From positions 2,666,001-2,730,000 of the forward strand of contig NZ_CP076039.1 in assembly GCF_014529625.1 (NCBI RefSeq): a stretch of DNA of 64,000 nt. The letters are read 5' to 3'. This document shows, piece after piece, positions 55,893 through 64,000 of this stretch (position 1 is the stretch's first letter; each line of letters begins with the position of its first letter). The DNA is from Candidatus Pelagisphaera phototrophica. Lineage in GTDB: Bacteria > Verrucomicrobiota > Verrucomicrobiia > Opitutales > Opitutaceae. The notes beneath the pieces were generated by a model. That model searched no databases. It had not been told where the DNA came from and saw nothing but the letters and a program-made list of their open reading frames with translations. The translations under genes and the position numbers were made by a program.

Positions 55893-57388
55893 TACATTCC
55901 AACTTTGTTAATCAAAAGGTCGTGGGACGATTTTTCAGGATCGCGGCCTTAATGGGAGCTATTTCGTTCAGTTCCGGCATAGCTATTGGTGAAATGCTAA
56001 CAGTCGAAGAGTGCATCCAAATCGCCCTCAACAAGAATTTTGATATTCGAATTAGCCAAAACACGACTAGAAGAGCCGCACAAGACGTAGAAATTGCCAA
56101 CGCCGAGTTTGAGCCCTCCTTTGGTATTACCACTTCCGATAGCTTTAATACCCAAGTTCGATCTGGCGACAGACTCGACGGTGCTGCCCAGCCTCAATCC
56201 AATGCCCAAAGCACGCGAGCCACCGTCTCCAAAGATTTTATCAGTGGAGGAACGCTCTCGCTGAGCACACGACTAAATCGAAGATTCTCTAATTCAACCA
56301 ATAGCACGATCAACCCAAGCTACAACGCGAGCACTACTCTCAGTATTCGCCAGCCATTGCTCAGCGGCTATGGGCCGGCAGTCGCCAAAGCGAGAAAAAG
56401 GCTTTCTCTTCTGTCACTTGAACAATCAAAATACGACTTTCAAGCAACCGTTCTAAGAATTATCAACGACACGGAAGTCGCGTATCACTCACTCGCTTTT
56501 GCACAAGAGCAACTGGAGGTACGTCGGGCAGCCCTCGAACTAGCTGAAACCCTTTTAGGGGAAAACAAGATGAAGATGGAAACTGGAATCGCAACCAGTC
56601 TCGATGTTCTGCAAGCGGAGGTCGGTGTTGCCAATGCTACCGATCGCCTGTTGCGAGCCGAGAAGTCGCTAGAGGACGCTAGGGACAACTTGCTTACCAT
56701 CCTCGGTGAGGACTCACTGATTAACAAGGAAGTCATCGTAGAGGCACCGGACGTTGCTAATCCTCTAGCCCCAGATTTGGAAAATACATTCTCCAAGGTC
56801 ATTGATAATGCCCCTCGCTATCTCACACTTCTAAACCAAAGAATCAAAAGGGAAGTTGAACTTAGACGCGCCAAAAGAAATCGGCTTCCCTCCCTTAACT
56901 TAAACGGGGCCTATTCCCTAACCGGACTTGAAAGCAATCTCAAAGGGGCCTACGACGATGTCACCGAGAGGGAGAGCTTTAATTGGCAGTGGTCGCTATC
57001 CCTAGACATTCCCTGGGGCTTAAATGAGAAAAAGGCCAATTACATCAAAGCCCAAATACAGCTGGACACGGAAGACGCACGCGCCTCTCGCGAGAAGCAA
57101 CGCCTTTTTCGGGACACTCGAATCGCAGTTCGAAACGTAACCACAGCAATCGATGGAATTAGTATTAAGGAATTAGCTACAAACTTAAGCGCTGAGGAAT
57201 TCGAAATGGAGAAGGCTAAGTTCGACGCGGGCCTTAGCACTGGAAGACGGGTTCTTGAAGCCCAACAAAGGATGGACGAGTCCAAGGTTGACGAGCTCCA
57301 GGCGAAGATCGATCTTCTCAATGGCTACTCCAACCTTAGGGAGCTAGATGGTGCATCCCTCGACCGATACGGAATTCAGTTTGAGTAA
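55889..57388 (+). CDS. TolC-family outer-membrane protein
   Basis: 499-residue outer-membrane channel of the OEP/TolC family. A signal-like N-terminus is followed by EECIQIALNKNFDIRISQNT near residue 38. Coiled-coil halves are visible in LAFAQEQLEVRRAALELAET and LNQRIKREVELRRAKRNRLP, with the beta-barrel strands SGGTLSLSTRLNRRF near 110. Starts inside the end of the CPBP gene (ATGA overlap). No inner-membrane pump or adaptor is adjacent. The TAA stop overlaps the start of a broken phosphoesterase gene. Confidence 0.88.
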   Translation: MIHSNFVNQKVVGRFFRIAALMGAISFSSGIAIGEMLTVEECIQIALNKNFDIRISQNTTRRAAQDVEIANAEFEPSFGITTSDSFNTQVRSGDRLDGAAQPQSNAQSTRATVSKDFISGGTLSLSTRLNRRFSNSTNSTINPSYNASTTLSIRQPLLSGYGPAVAKARKRLSLLSLEQSKYDFQATVLRIINDTEVAYHSLAFAQEQLEVRRAALELAETLLGENKMKMETGIATSLDVLQAEVGVANATDRLLRAEKSLEDARDNLLTILGEDSLINKEVIVEAPDVANPLAPDLENTFSKVIDNAPRYLTLLNQRIKREVELRRAKRNRLPSLNLNGAYSLTGLESNLKGAYDDVTERESFNWQWSLSLDIPWGLNEKKANYIKAQIQLDTEDARASREKQRLFRDTRIAVRNVTTAIDGISIKELATNLSAEEFEMEKAKFDAGLSTGRRVLEAQQRMDESKVDELQAKIDLLNGYSNLRELDGASLDRYGIQFE

Positions 57389-57575
57389 TGAATCTGCAGA
57401 CTCTGAGCGGTATGATCTACAAATTGCGGTTATATCCGATACTCACAATCAGGTCCCTGAACGTCTTCCACCGGCACTAGCTACAGCGGATGAAAACTGG
57501 TATCCTGGAGATGTTTATAGACCTGAGACGCTCAATGATCTGAATACATTAGATAAAATCCTCCTTATATATTAG
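57381..57575 (+). pseudogene. Metallophosphoesterase gene, 5' fragment
   Basis: Reads QIAVISDTHNQVPERLPPAL and YPGDVYRPETLNDLNTLDKI, the metal motifs SDTHN and GDV of YfcE/MJ0936-type phosphodiesterases. It ends abruptly at LLIY and a TAG, where the family continues LIVRGNCD. The rest appears 2.25 kb away at 59836-60105. The TTG at 57381 (MSNESADSERYDL) is a plausible start, overlapping the TolC-like gene. Confidence 0.75.
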
Positions 57576-57815
57576 TTAAGATACTGCTATTAGGGAATTT
57601 AAAATTAGTTTTGGTTATATTTAAGCAATGAAATAAATGCGAACTGTCGTATCGCTGCCACTAAAAGCATTCTGCCAGCACTCTGATGTTGGTGTTCTGT
57701 AACAGCTAATCTTGCTGAAGCGCACCAACGGGGGCGGGGGGGCGGAAGCTTCGCAATTTATATAGATAAACAGCCCCAGAAAAAATTGTCGTGCTGAGGA
57801 CTTCTGAAGCTATTA

Positions 57816-58421
57816 TTATCCCAGCCTCCGTCTAGCAAAGGCGAGAGCCACAACACTCACTCCCAGAAGAGCTGCTGTGGAACCTGTGTCTGGGACCGCT
57901 GATGTCGATGTCGTACCCTGAGGATCGCCATAAGGATAGGATTCACTGATTCCGTCATATCCCCAGGTTAGCAACAACGAAGAAATCGCTGATGGGTCAA
58001 ATGCATTGCTTCCTGACCATGTAATTGAGATCGCAGAAGTAACAGTATTTCCAGCTGAAAGAATTTCGTCAGTTAAAAAAACTAAAACGTCATGAGAGGT
58101 ACCATCGATATCCACGTTGTTTAAAGAATGGAAATGATTGATGGCTTTTCCATCAATTTCTCCGCTGCCCGTACCGCTGCCATTGCCAACTACCCAGTCG
58201 GAGTTAAGTCCATTAGGATCAATTAGGTAAAAATCACTGGATCCATCCCGTGCGGGTGGAGGCGTCCCTGTTGCATCAAGGGTCGCGGACCCTGCAGGAA
58301 TACTGATGGTCAATTGATCAGTAGTGAAAGTATCGATATTAAAAATCAGAACTGCCGATGCAGAATCAGGTAGCAGTGCCAAAACGAGAAATAGTTTACT
58401 AGGCTTAAAGAAATTCTTCAT
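57816..58421 (-). CDS. Exported protein with VPDSG-type C-terminal sorting tail
   Basis: 201-residue exported protein. The ATG at 58421 (MKNFFKPSKLFLVLALLPDS) gives a signal peptide ending SASA; the frame upstream to 58442 adds seven hydrophobic residues. The body is Gly/Ser/Thr-rich with no known domain. The C-terminus reads VPDTGSTAALLGVSVVALAF followed by ARRRLG, that is a VPDTGST motif, a membrane span and a basic tail. This matches the VPDSG-CTERM signal, an exosortase-type sorting tail known from Verrucomicrobiota. No exosortase gene is in the window. Part of the 2.25-kb insert. Confidence 0.75.
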   Translation of the reverse strand: MKNFFKPSKLFLVLALLPDSASAVLIFNIDTFTTDQLTISIPAGSATLDATGTPPPARDGSSDFYLIDPNGLNSDWVVGNGSGTGSGEIDGKAINHFHSLNNVDIDGTSHDVLVFLTDEILSAGNTVTSAISITWSGSNAFDPSAISSLLLTWGYDGISESYPYGDPQGTTSTSAVPDTGSTAALLGVSVVALAFARRRLG

Positions 58422-58518
58422 TTCTCGCAACAAAAGTAGCAATATTCCACCCTTTTGTCACCCTAATCGTGCTATCAGGGATTCTTGCACAATATCCAAA
58501 ACTGCCTTTCATTCATTT

Positions 58519-58602
58519 GTGGTTTTCGCATTCAAAGCTCTCTTTGCTCTTTCATTCTCAGTGCTAGTCGCCTGTTCAACAGCCTCAATGGAGGCAAAAT
58601 AA
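58519..58602 (+). CDS. Possible very small lipoprotein
   Basis: 27 codons from a GTG: FKALFALSFSVLVACSTAS ends with a lipobox-like VAC-S and stops at MEAK. No ribosome site is clear and no homologue is recalled, so this is weak. It lies in the insert between the VPDSG gene and the sulfotransferase-like gene. Confidence 0.25.
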   Translation: MVFAFKALFALSFSVLVACSTASMEAK

Positions 58603-58872
58603 GAGGAGCCGATTCCAAGCTTTATTAAGGCAACTTACGTGCATCCGCTCCTCATCAAGGATTTTGTGGGATAGGTAAGCGACCGAGAAGTCATAGGTTA
58701 GTCCAATGGCTCGTTTTGCCACTTGCCAAGGCCAAATGACATCACCATCCTCCATCTAGGAACAGTCACCCAAAATTGAATTTCCTATCAATAATCCTTC
58801 GATAATAAAGGAAGTCTTAATAATGTAATTATGAACTCTATAGACCGAATTAACAAACTGGAGGATGATTTT

Positions 58873-59727
58873 ATGGAGATTGACTACCTCGTTTATAGTG
58901 CTCACAAAACGGGTACCCAGTCTCTTGTTGAAACATTGCAACACAATGATTTGAAAAGCCTACACCTTCATCAGCTGCAAAACCTGGGACTCAAAAAAGG
59001 TGATTTTCAAAAATATGTGGAGGAATACGTCAAAAAAAATAACCGTAAGCTGAAAATCCTGACAGTTTTCAGAGAGCCGATGGAAAGGCAAATTTCTTCT
59101 TTCTTTGAAGCATATGGTAGCGAACCAATCAGGTTAGATAAGGTAAAAGACCCAACAGAAACCATCATTTATAAATACTCATTCAAACAACTACAACGGA
59201 AGTTCCATATTGAGTTGGCTACAAAAACATTGATGGGATATAGGGAGTCTATACATGAAATTTGCCAGGAGCTGGGGATTAGCCTCCGTGACTTTAAATC
59301 GATTGATGAAACTAAAAAGCTATTCCTGTGCGAAACCGAAAGCATTACATTGCATCTGATAGAGTTCCATGAATTGATCAGGAACTTTGAATCCATTCTG
59401 ACCATAATCACAAAAGTGCCTATCACTTCAAAAGTCGCTAATATGGCAGACGCCAAGTGGTACAAAGATGTTTATCATGATTTCAAAATGTCGTTAGCAT
59501 TGCCGCAGAAGTTGATATCAGCGATATACAATGATAAGCGTGGTATTATTGATTTCATATACCCTGCAGGTTTTGAATCCAAGGAGAGTCAGGCAATGGG
59601 TAAATATGGGAAAAAGTCAAAATCCACCTTTCGCTCTTATTGGGACTATTCACATCTTATTTGGATACAGATGAAACATAAAATCACAAAAAGAATGAAA
59701 AATATCATACAAGATAATCTGAGATGA
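58873..59727 (+). CDS. Sulfotransferase / capsular-polysaccharide-type transferase
   Basis: 284-residue protein with sulfotransferase-like cofactor motifs. YSAHKTGTQSLVETL near residue 8 matches the 5'-phosphosulfate loop (the KTGTxSL form), and TVFREPMERQISSFFEAYG near 72 matches the 3'-phosphate motif (RxPxxRxxSxF). It resembles the putative capsular polysaccharide synthesis family. The ATG at 58873 is preferred because GGAGG lies 8 bases upstream; the ATG at 58831 would add 14 residues. AT-rich with many AAA and AAT codons, unlike its neighbours, suggesting transfer. Ends with TGA. In the insert that splits the phosphoesterase gene. Confidence 0.65.
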   Translation: MEIDYLVYSAHKTGTQSLVETLQHNDLKSLHLHQLQNLGLKKGDFQKYVEEYVKKNNRKLKILTVFREPMERQISSFFEAYGSEPIRLDKVKDPTETIIYKYSFKQLQRKFHIELATKTLMGYRESIHEICQELGISLRDFKSIDETKKLFLCETESITLHLIEFHELIRNFESILTIITKVPITSKVANMADAKWYKDVYHDFKMSLALPQKLISAIYNDKRGIIDFIYPAGFESKESQAMGKYGKKSKSTFRSYWDYSHLIWIQMKHKITKRMKNIIQDNLR

Positions 59728-59835
59728 CTACTTTAATGCAATCCTCCTGGCCTTAACTTGCTTTAGTTTTTCTGGTGTAATGTCCAATGTTCTGAATACG
59801 TTGTCCTCTGTTCTCACCGCTATATTGCGAATTAA

Positions 59836-60105
59836 TGCCCCTACTTCCAATGGGAAGACCGCCTTCTTCTCGAACGAAATGGGCTCCGTTTTCAACTTCA
59901 ATATTTGACTCCCCGTAGCGTAGACCCGACTTTAAAGACCCTCCTAATCGGCCACATGCACTACCCGATAAAGGAGCATCTAGCAGGTGGTCTGTCCCTA
60001 AATCCGGGAGCCATTACCGAACCGAAAGACAACTCCGTTTCCTCTTTCGCTTGGCTAAGCATCTCGACTGAAGGAAAATGGACCTGGGACATTAGAAGCT
60101 TTTGA
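59836..60105 (+). pseudogene. Metallophosphoesterase gene, 3' fragment
   Basis: Frame reads CPYFQWEDRLLLERNGLRFQ and TLLIGHMHYPIKEHLAGGLS, then LNPGAITEPKDNS, the GHxH metal motif and C-terminal sheet of YfcE-type phosphodiesterases. It joins in family order to the 5' fragment at 57381. The segment opens after an in-frame TAA at 59833, which is where the insert ends. Confidence 0.75.
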
Positions 60106-60167
60106 ATCGTAAGTTTATGGTTTTTAACCTTCTCGGCGATCTAGCATTTTGCTTACCTATATTTTAG

Positions 60168-61001
60168 ATGCACAGCGTTTCCCGAAGCGAAATTAAGTTC
60201 AGTCTGATGAGTTTCAACATTGCCCATGGGCGCGGCCTTTCGCTTTACCAAGGCTTTCACAGCTCCAATGGAATAAGAAAGAACTTGGAACGAATCGCTG
60301 CCATTGTAAAAAAGCGATCCCCCGATATTGTCGCATTTCAAGAAGTCGATCAATCATCACACTGGAACCGGCACATAGACCTTCTCAAGCATATCCAGGA
60401 GGAAACCGAATACCCCTACTCCGAGCACGGTATCCACAATACACGTTTAGGAAGAAAAGCGCTTTGCTATGGAAATGCGTTTCTTTCAAAGCATCCAATT
60501 TCCAATTGTAGAGTAACCCCTTTCGGTAAAAAGAGTATCGGCGAAAAAGGCTTCATGGAGGTTTCGATTCAAATCGATTCAATACCACTAGAGATTATCA
60601 ACCTCCATCTCGATTTCAGGTCTCGACGAAGCCGAATGGCTCAGATTGATCCCGTTCTCGAGAGAATCGGGACTTTAACAAAGTCAAGCACTACGTTCCC
60701 CCCTATAACTTGCGGTGATTTCAATACAGGATCAAAGCGATTTAGCGATGCGGTAAGGCAGTTCCTGATACGCTCTGCCGAGCACGCACGCTACACATAT
60801 CACCCTCAGAACAAGCGTACGTTTCCAACTCACTTCCCTTCAAGAGGCTTGGATTTCATTCTCGTGCCAAAACCATTTGTAGTCAGGCAAGCCAACGTTA
60901 TTAAGAGCTTTGCCTCCGATCATCTTCCCGTTGTTGCTGAGATCATCGCACCCTGTTCAACAGAGAGCAGCGTCAGTGAGCCTAATACTCACAGAGACTA
61001 G
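60168..61001 (+). CDS. Endonuclease/exonuclease/phosphatase (EEP) fold protein
   Basis: 277 residues of the EEP superfamily, Mg-dependent phosphodiesterases. LMSFNIAHGRGL near residue 13, DIVAFQEVDQSSHWNRHI near 53 (metal Glu), INLHLDFRSRRSRMAQI near 144, CGDFNTGS near 183 (Asp/Asn) and SFASDHLPVVAEI near 250 (catalytic His) are all present. It has no signal peptide. The substrate (nucleic acid, inositol phosphate or lipid) cannot be told. Follows the broken phosphoesterase; the converging SWIB gene's terminator lies beyond its stop. Confidence 0.85.
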   Translation: MHSVSRSEIKFSLMSFNIAHGRGLSLYQGFHSSNGIRKNLERIAAIVKKRSPDIVAFQEVDQSSHWNRHIDLLKHIQEETEYPYSEHGIHNTRLGRKALCYGNAFLSKHPISNCRVTPFGKKSIGEKGFMEVSIQIDSIPLEIINLHLDFRSRRSRMAQIDPVLERIGTLTKSSTTFPPITCGDFNTGSKRFSDAVRQFLIRSAEHARYTYHPQNKRTFPTHFPSRGLDFILVPKPFVVRQANVIKSFASDHLPVVAEIIAPCSTESSVSEPNTHRD

Positions 61002-61040
61002 AATGAACTCTTAACTGAAAGTTGTCGTTGAATACAAAAA

Positions 61041-61066
61041 AGCCCAAAGCCTCGCGGCTTTGGGCT
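61041..61066 (-). terminator. Rho-independent terminator of the SWIB gene
   Basis: AGCCCAAAGCC, loop TCGC or GCGA, GGCTTTGGGCT: an 11-bp perfect stem. On the minus strand it is followed by TTTTTTGTATTC, so it terminates the SWIB gene, and may serve both directions. Confidence 0.85.
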
Positions 61067-61092
61067 CATTAAATTACGAACCGTATAACCAG

Positions 61093-61368
61093 CTAGCTGG
61101 ATACGTGCCCAGAGACGAGTTTCGTCATCTCGAACATAGAAACCTTGTCCTTACCGTCGAATACATCCTTCAATTTAGCGTCGGCGATGATTTCTCGGCG
61201 ATTCGAGGGGTTCTGCAAATCGTTCGACTTGATGTATTCCCAGAGCTTTTTTGTTAATTCAGTACGAGGAAGTGGCGCTGCACCAACAACTGCTGCGAGA
61301 GCCGCATCTGGAGTAACGGGTTTCATGAATGCCGCATTGGGCTTTTTATTTGATGTACTCTTAGCCAT
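61093..61368 (-). CDS. SWIB/MDM2 domain protein
   Basis: 91-residue small basic protein. The SWIB/MDM2 domain is visible as LPRTELTKKLWEYIKSNDLQ near residue 33 and NRREIIADAKLKDVFDGKDK, then SMFEMTKLVSGHVS. In bacteria such proteins are mainly found in chlamydiae, Verrucomicrobiota and relatives and are thought to bind chromatin, or in Chlamydia to be fused to topoisomerase. The basic Pro/Ala-rich N-terminal segment (MAKSTSNKKPNAAF) would suit nucleic-acid binding. Function here is unknown. Confidence 0.88.
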   Translation of the reverse strand: MAKSTSNKKPNAAFMKPVTPDAALAAVVGAAPLPRTELTKKLWEYIKSNDLQNPSNRREIIADAKLKDVFDGKDKVSMFEMTKLVSGHVSS

Positions 61369-61790
61369 AGGACTATCTGGATACCCCCATATCCCCTTGA
61401 AGCAAACCTAAACAGCCTCATATTAGCGAAAAGCTGATTTTTTTACCCTTAGAGAACATCCCTCAGTAAATAAACCGTCAATGACTCGAAATACTCGTTG
61501 TTTTAAGACGGCGGAAACCAGACGCCTGCCTTCGTTCAAAACTAAAGTAGAACCCTTCCTGAACAATTGATACTTTCTGATTTTCGCCAAAAAGGTTGCT
61601 ACAGGAAACAATTGAACGAACTAATATTATTAATACTCCTTATTCGAATTTCCCTTTCGTCTAGGCAACGATGCCGACGAAATTCACCTTGTTAATGTTA
61701 ATGGGCTCGTTTAATCTTCATGCTTAATTAATCGACGGTAACGAAATCACCCGTCTCTAAGTCGAGCAAGTGGCGTTCCTTTGCCGAAAT
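61369..61790. other. Intergenic region, no gene recognised
   Basis: About 0.42 kb, AT-rich from 61610. No repeat or gene is recognised; it should hold promoters for the SWIB gene and the response regulator. Confidence 0.4.
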
Positions 61791-62471
61791 ATGAATACGA
61801 CCCAAACGAAAATCGTTGTGATTGAGGACCAGCTAATGCTGCGGGACCTAATCACCAGCATGGCCCAGAGCATCCCCGGCATCTCCGTGGTCGGGGAAGC
61901 CCTCGACGGAAGAGAAGGTCTCAAGCTTTGTGAAGATGAAAAACCCGAACTCGTTATTTTTGACCTATTTCTCCCCAGTCTAAACGGTATCGAAATACTG
62001 CGCCTGTTTGGAAAAAAAAATCCAAAAACTAGGTTCATCGCCATTTCAGCCAATTTCACACCGGATTCGATCCGCGAGGTCCTGGAACTAGGATGTCACG
62101 GTGTCATCGCAAAGAGTTCATCCGTCTCCAAACTTAAAGAAGGAATAAGCGAAGTAATCAAAGGAAGCGGTTACCTTTGCCCAATCGCAGCGAGTCTTCT
62201 GCGCGAGTCCCATTTGTCTCGAACAAGCTCAGGCAAGAAGAAAGGCCGACTTTCCAATCGTGAGCGAGAAGTCCTCCAAGCCGTGGCCGAAGGCTTTAGC
62301 ACCAAGCAAATCGCTAAAAAACTTGAAGTAAGCGTCAAGACGATCGAAGCCCACAGAGCCAATCTCATGAAAAAGCTCGATACCCGCAGCTCCGTGGAAC
62401 TAACGCGCTGCGCTTACGAAATGGGCATTATCGAGCTGCCAGCACGATACAATCAGCCTGATTCCAACTGA
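61791..62471 (+). CDS. NarL/FixJ-type response regulator
   Basis: 226-residue two-domain regulator. The receiver domain begins TKIVVIEDQLMLRDLI, and the phospho-accepting Asp58 lies in LVIFDLFLPSLNG; conserved FIAISA follows. The C-terminal LuxR-type helix-turn-helix reads LSNREREVLQAVAEGFSTKQ near 160, then IAKKLEVSVKTIEAHRANLM. The ATG at 61791 was chosen over the frame from 61770. No histidine kinase is adjacent in the window. Ends with TGA. Confidence 0.9.
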   Translation: MNTTQTKIVVIEDQLMLRDLITSMAQSIPGISVVGEALDGREGLKLCEDEKPELVIFDLFLPSLNGIEILRLFGKKNPKTRFIAISANFTPDSIREVLELGCHGVIAKSSSVSKLKEGISEVIKGSGYLCPIAASLLRESHLSRTSSGKKKGRLSNREREVLQAVAEGFSTKQIAKKLEVSVKTIEAHRANLMKKLDTRSSVELTRCAYEMGIIELPARYNQPDSN

Positions 62472-62777
62472 TACCGGCGACAGTAGACCACTTCGGAGTT
62501 TAAGCACCATCCTCCTAGGCACGCTGAGCACCAACCGCTTCTTGAATTCACTGAAAATGGCGTTGATAATTCCTACAGCTGTAGTAGACCCTCGTTTTCA
62601 GACGTTCGCCTTGTTCCCCTTTCCCAAAACTCCTCGTATTAATTCATGGGGATACGCTTGACTCGATAAGCGAAAGCCTATTTTTACCTTCATTCTTTGG
62701 CATCGTATTGAAAAGGCGATTCGAAGCTCGGAATTCAAGTTAGATCTTGCAAGCAACAACCTACTTTTTTTACCTCA
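62472..62777. other. Intergenic region
   Basis: About 0.3 kb before the ExbB gene. A perfect palindrome CTACAGCTGTAG lies at 62573-62584. No gene recognised. Confidence 0.35.
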
Positions 62778-63386
62778 ATGAAAGATAAACCTTATCTCGA
62801 TCAAGCGATAGAAATTCTGTCCTCCGGTGGCTGGATTATGATCCCTCTTTTCATATTGGGACTCTTAGCCTTTTACGTAGCTGCCCGGTTATTTCTTTTC
62901 TTTTTGAGAGGCCACTTTGGCAAGGTATCTATCGAGGATTGTGAACAATGGGTGCAAGACTCAGATAAAGCCGAGGGCCAAGTCGGCGAGATCATTCGAT
63001 ACTCCCAAGATGGCGTGGAAAATTTGAATGATATCCAAAGTCGTTTTTCCGAAATCCGAACGGCCGAAATGCCGCGTCTAAACCAGAATATCACAATGCT
63101 GACGATTTTGGTTAACGCGGCCCCGCTCATGGGTTTGCTGGGAACGGTTCTAGGGATGTTAACGACATTCTACGGGATTTCACTCGGGGGCTCAGAAAGC
63201 ACCACCAATATTGTGGCAAGCGGTATTCACGAAGCCCTGATCACGACTCAAATGGGTCTCTGCCTTGCGATTCCCGGATATTTCGTTATCTACTTCCTAA
63301 GACAGAAAGTCATCGATTATCAAAGCTTCCTCGTTCGCCTAGAGAGTATTACTCTGCAACAATTTAGCCACAAAGCAACCGGTTAA
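62778..63386 (+). CDS. exbB: MotA/TolQ/ExbB proton-channel protein
   Basis: 202-residue inner-membrane component that uses proton flow to energise TonB. Hydrophobic spans: GGWIMIPLFILGLLAFYVAA near residue 16, the second with TILVNAAPLMGLLGTVLGML near 113, and a third with TQMGLCLAIPGYFVIYFLR near 158. PLMGLLGTVLGM with GIHEALITTQMGL is the family signature. Followed 26 bases later by a TonB-type gene; no ExbD gene is between them. Confidence 0.85.
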   Translation: MKDKPYLDQAIEILSSGGWIMIPLFILGLLAFYVAARLFLFFLRGHFGKVSIEDCEQWVQDSDKAEGQVGEIIRYSQDGVENLNDIQSRFSEIRTAEMPRLNQNITMLTILVNAAPLMGLLGTVLGMLTTFYGISLGGSESTTNIVASGIHEALITTQMGLCLAIPGYFVIYFLRQKVIDYQSFLVRLESITLQQFSHKATG

Positions 63387-63412
63387 CCGAGGCCAATACC
63401 CAATTTCTCGTT

Positions 63413-64000
63413 ATGAGCACCAATTACCAATCATCCAACCAAGACGGAAACCCTTTCGCGAATCTGATACTTGGACTCTTATTCACAGCGCTTATCTTTT
63501 TTGTTCTCCCGATGATGCACATTCTTGGGCAAATAAACATGGATACAAAACAAGTGGCAACAAGCGACGCTAGCGAAGCGCCGCCGCCGCCGCCGCCTGA
63601 AGACCTCCCCCCTCCCCCTGAAGAGGAAAAAGAGCTCGAAAAGCCGGAAGTTGAAGAGCCTCCTCCACCGATGACGCTCAGCCAGCTGGAAATGGCATTG
63701 AACCCAGGTTCAGGAAATGCTATGGGTGACTTCGGATTCGGCGATTTCGATGCCGGCATGGACGCCTTGGGCGATATGGAAATTTTCGACCTCCGAGATG
63801 TAGACAAACTTCCGAGGGCCCTATTCCAAGTCGACCCCAACTATCCTTACTCCTTGAAACAGGCGAAAATCGGCGGCTGGGTACAGCTTGAGTGGGTCAT
63901 CGATGATTCAGGTAAAGTCCTCCGACCAAGGGTAATGAAGTCCTCTCACCGCGAGTTTAATCAACCCGCAATCGAGTCGATCATGAGATCCAAATGGTCC
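63413..64000 (+). CDS. tonB: TonB-family protein, 3' end outside window
   Basis: 196 visible residues, running off the right edge. One N-terminal span (LILGLLFTALIFFVLPMM, about 18-35) is followed by the proline-rich periplasmic stretch PPPPPPEDLPPPPEEE and PPPPMTLSQLE, then a conserved TonB-like C-terminal domain beginning VDPNYPYSLKQAKIGGWVQL, with EFNQPAIESIMRSKW. TonB transmits energy from ExbB/ExbD to outer-membrane receptors. Start is ATG at 63413. Ends with the window, so its length is not known. Confidence 0.85.
   Translation, partial: MSTNYQSSNQDGNPFANLILGLLFTALIFFVLPMMHILGQINMDTKQVATSDASEAPPPPPPEDLPPPPEEEKELEKPEVEEPPPPMTLSQLEMALNPGSGNAMGDFGFGDFDAGMDALGDMEIFDLRDVDKLPRALFQVDPNYPYSLKQAKIGGWVQLEWVIDDSGKVLRPRVMKSSHREFNQPAIESIMRSKWS

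Larger units (their letters stand above)
57576..59820. other. AT-rich insert splitting the phosphoesterase gene
   Basis: About 2.25 kb lies between the two halves of the phosphoesterase. TATATT occurs at 57568-57573 and again at 59821-59826, a possible target duplication. No terminal inverted repeat or transposase gene is visible. Cargo: a VPDSG-type exported protein and a sulfotransferase-like gene whose AAA/AAT-rich codons differ from the neighbours. A G-run (GGGGGCGGGGGGGCGG) lies near 57731. Confidence 0.55.

Noticed and set aside
57725-57750. G-rich run as a quadruplex or regulatory site
   Set aside because: One short run in non-coding DNA; nothing else supports function, and homopolymers here could be sequencing-sensitive.
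59729-59903. Minus-strand frame reading LIRNIAVRTEDNVFRTLDIT at the right end of the insert
   Set aside because: Half of it overlaps the conserved phosphoesterase frame, its start would be a TTG, and no family is recognised. It may be real only in its last 35 codons, too little to annotate.
1-64000. Genome-wide reassignment of UGA to Trp, suggested by the TGA codons at 16017 and in the 51317-52753 gene
   Set aside because: TGA ends at least ten other genes exactly at their family C-termini (DUF3500, rhaEW, lpxA, efp, rhaM, Zn-dehydrogenase, dehydratase, CPBP, response regulator, sulfotransferase-like), and Trp is otherwise TGG. Any recoding would have to be gene-specific.
1-64000. CRISPR array, prophage or integrated plasmid
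   Set aside because: No regular direct repeats with spacers, no integrase, capsid, terminase or replication gene was found.

Overview
The window reads as a chromosomal segment of a marine-type Verrucomicrobiota bacterium, most likely class Opitutia. This is inferred from an LpxC-FabZ fusion gene, a VPDSG-type protein-sorting tail, arylsulfatases, Tat-exported Gfo/Idh/MocA and SMP-30 enzymes, and Gram-negative envelope genes. No rRNA, tRNA, CRISPR array or recognisable transposase was found.

Layout. 1-9,300: C-terminal part of pyruvate carboxylase, then secreted catabolic proteins (two sulfatases, a beta-propeller, a DUF3500 lipoprotein, an SMP-30 lactonase) separated by palindromic repeats. 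9,283-16,634: an L-rhamnose operon (rhaI, rhaEW, rhaB, FMN alpha-hydroxy-acid oxidase) with a divergent AraC regulator. 16,900-24,100: TSUP exporter, two overlapping small membrane proteins, an NCS1-type permease, an oxidoreductase pair, and about 1.7 kb of degraded intergenic DNA. 24,400-30,250: an RND tripartite efflux operon. 31,100-37,600: a DUF5916 outer-membrane protein, Tat-Gfo/Idh enzyme, IlvD/Edd sugar-acid dehydratase and rhamnose mutarotase. 37,900-43,700: HtrA protease, Fur, an orphan GspF, and an araB-araA-araD operon whose araA is largely deleted. 43,800-57,400: housekeeping and envelope genes (lpxA, lpxC-fabZ, efp, pyrimidine phosphorylase, argS, YihY, PpiD, CPBP, TolC). 57,400-60,100: a metallophosphoesterase gene split by a 2.25-kb AT-rich insert. 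60,200-64,000: a nuclease/phosphatase, SWIB protein, response regulator, ExbB and the start of TonB.

How the genes fit together. Sulfatases would release sugars such as rhamnose from sulfated polysaccharides. The rhamnose operon then runs to dihydroxyacetone phosphate plus L-lactaldehyde, L-lactate and pyruvate. A mutarotase for the same sugar lies about 22 kb away beside a sugar-acid dehydratase. ExbB/TonB would energise outer-membrane uptake.

Most striking are signs of gene loss or recoding. The AraC gene carries one in-frame TGA, and the YihY gene three. Three of the four TGAs fall where I expect a conserved Trp; the fourth is codon 2. Both genes are otherwise open. TGA is the normal stop of at least ten other genes here. 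araA lost about 325 codons between intact araB and araD. A sulfatase tail, a Tat leader and the phosphoesterase are other remnants. A short stem-loop repeat sits just after four different genes, in the same orientation as each gene.
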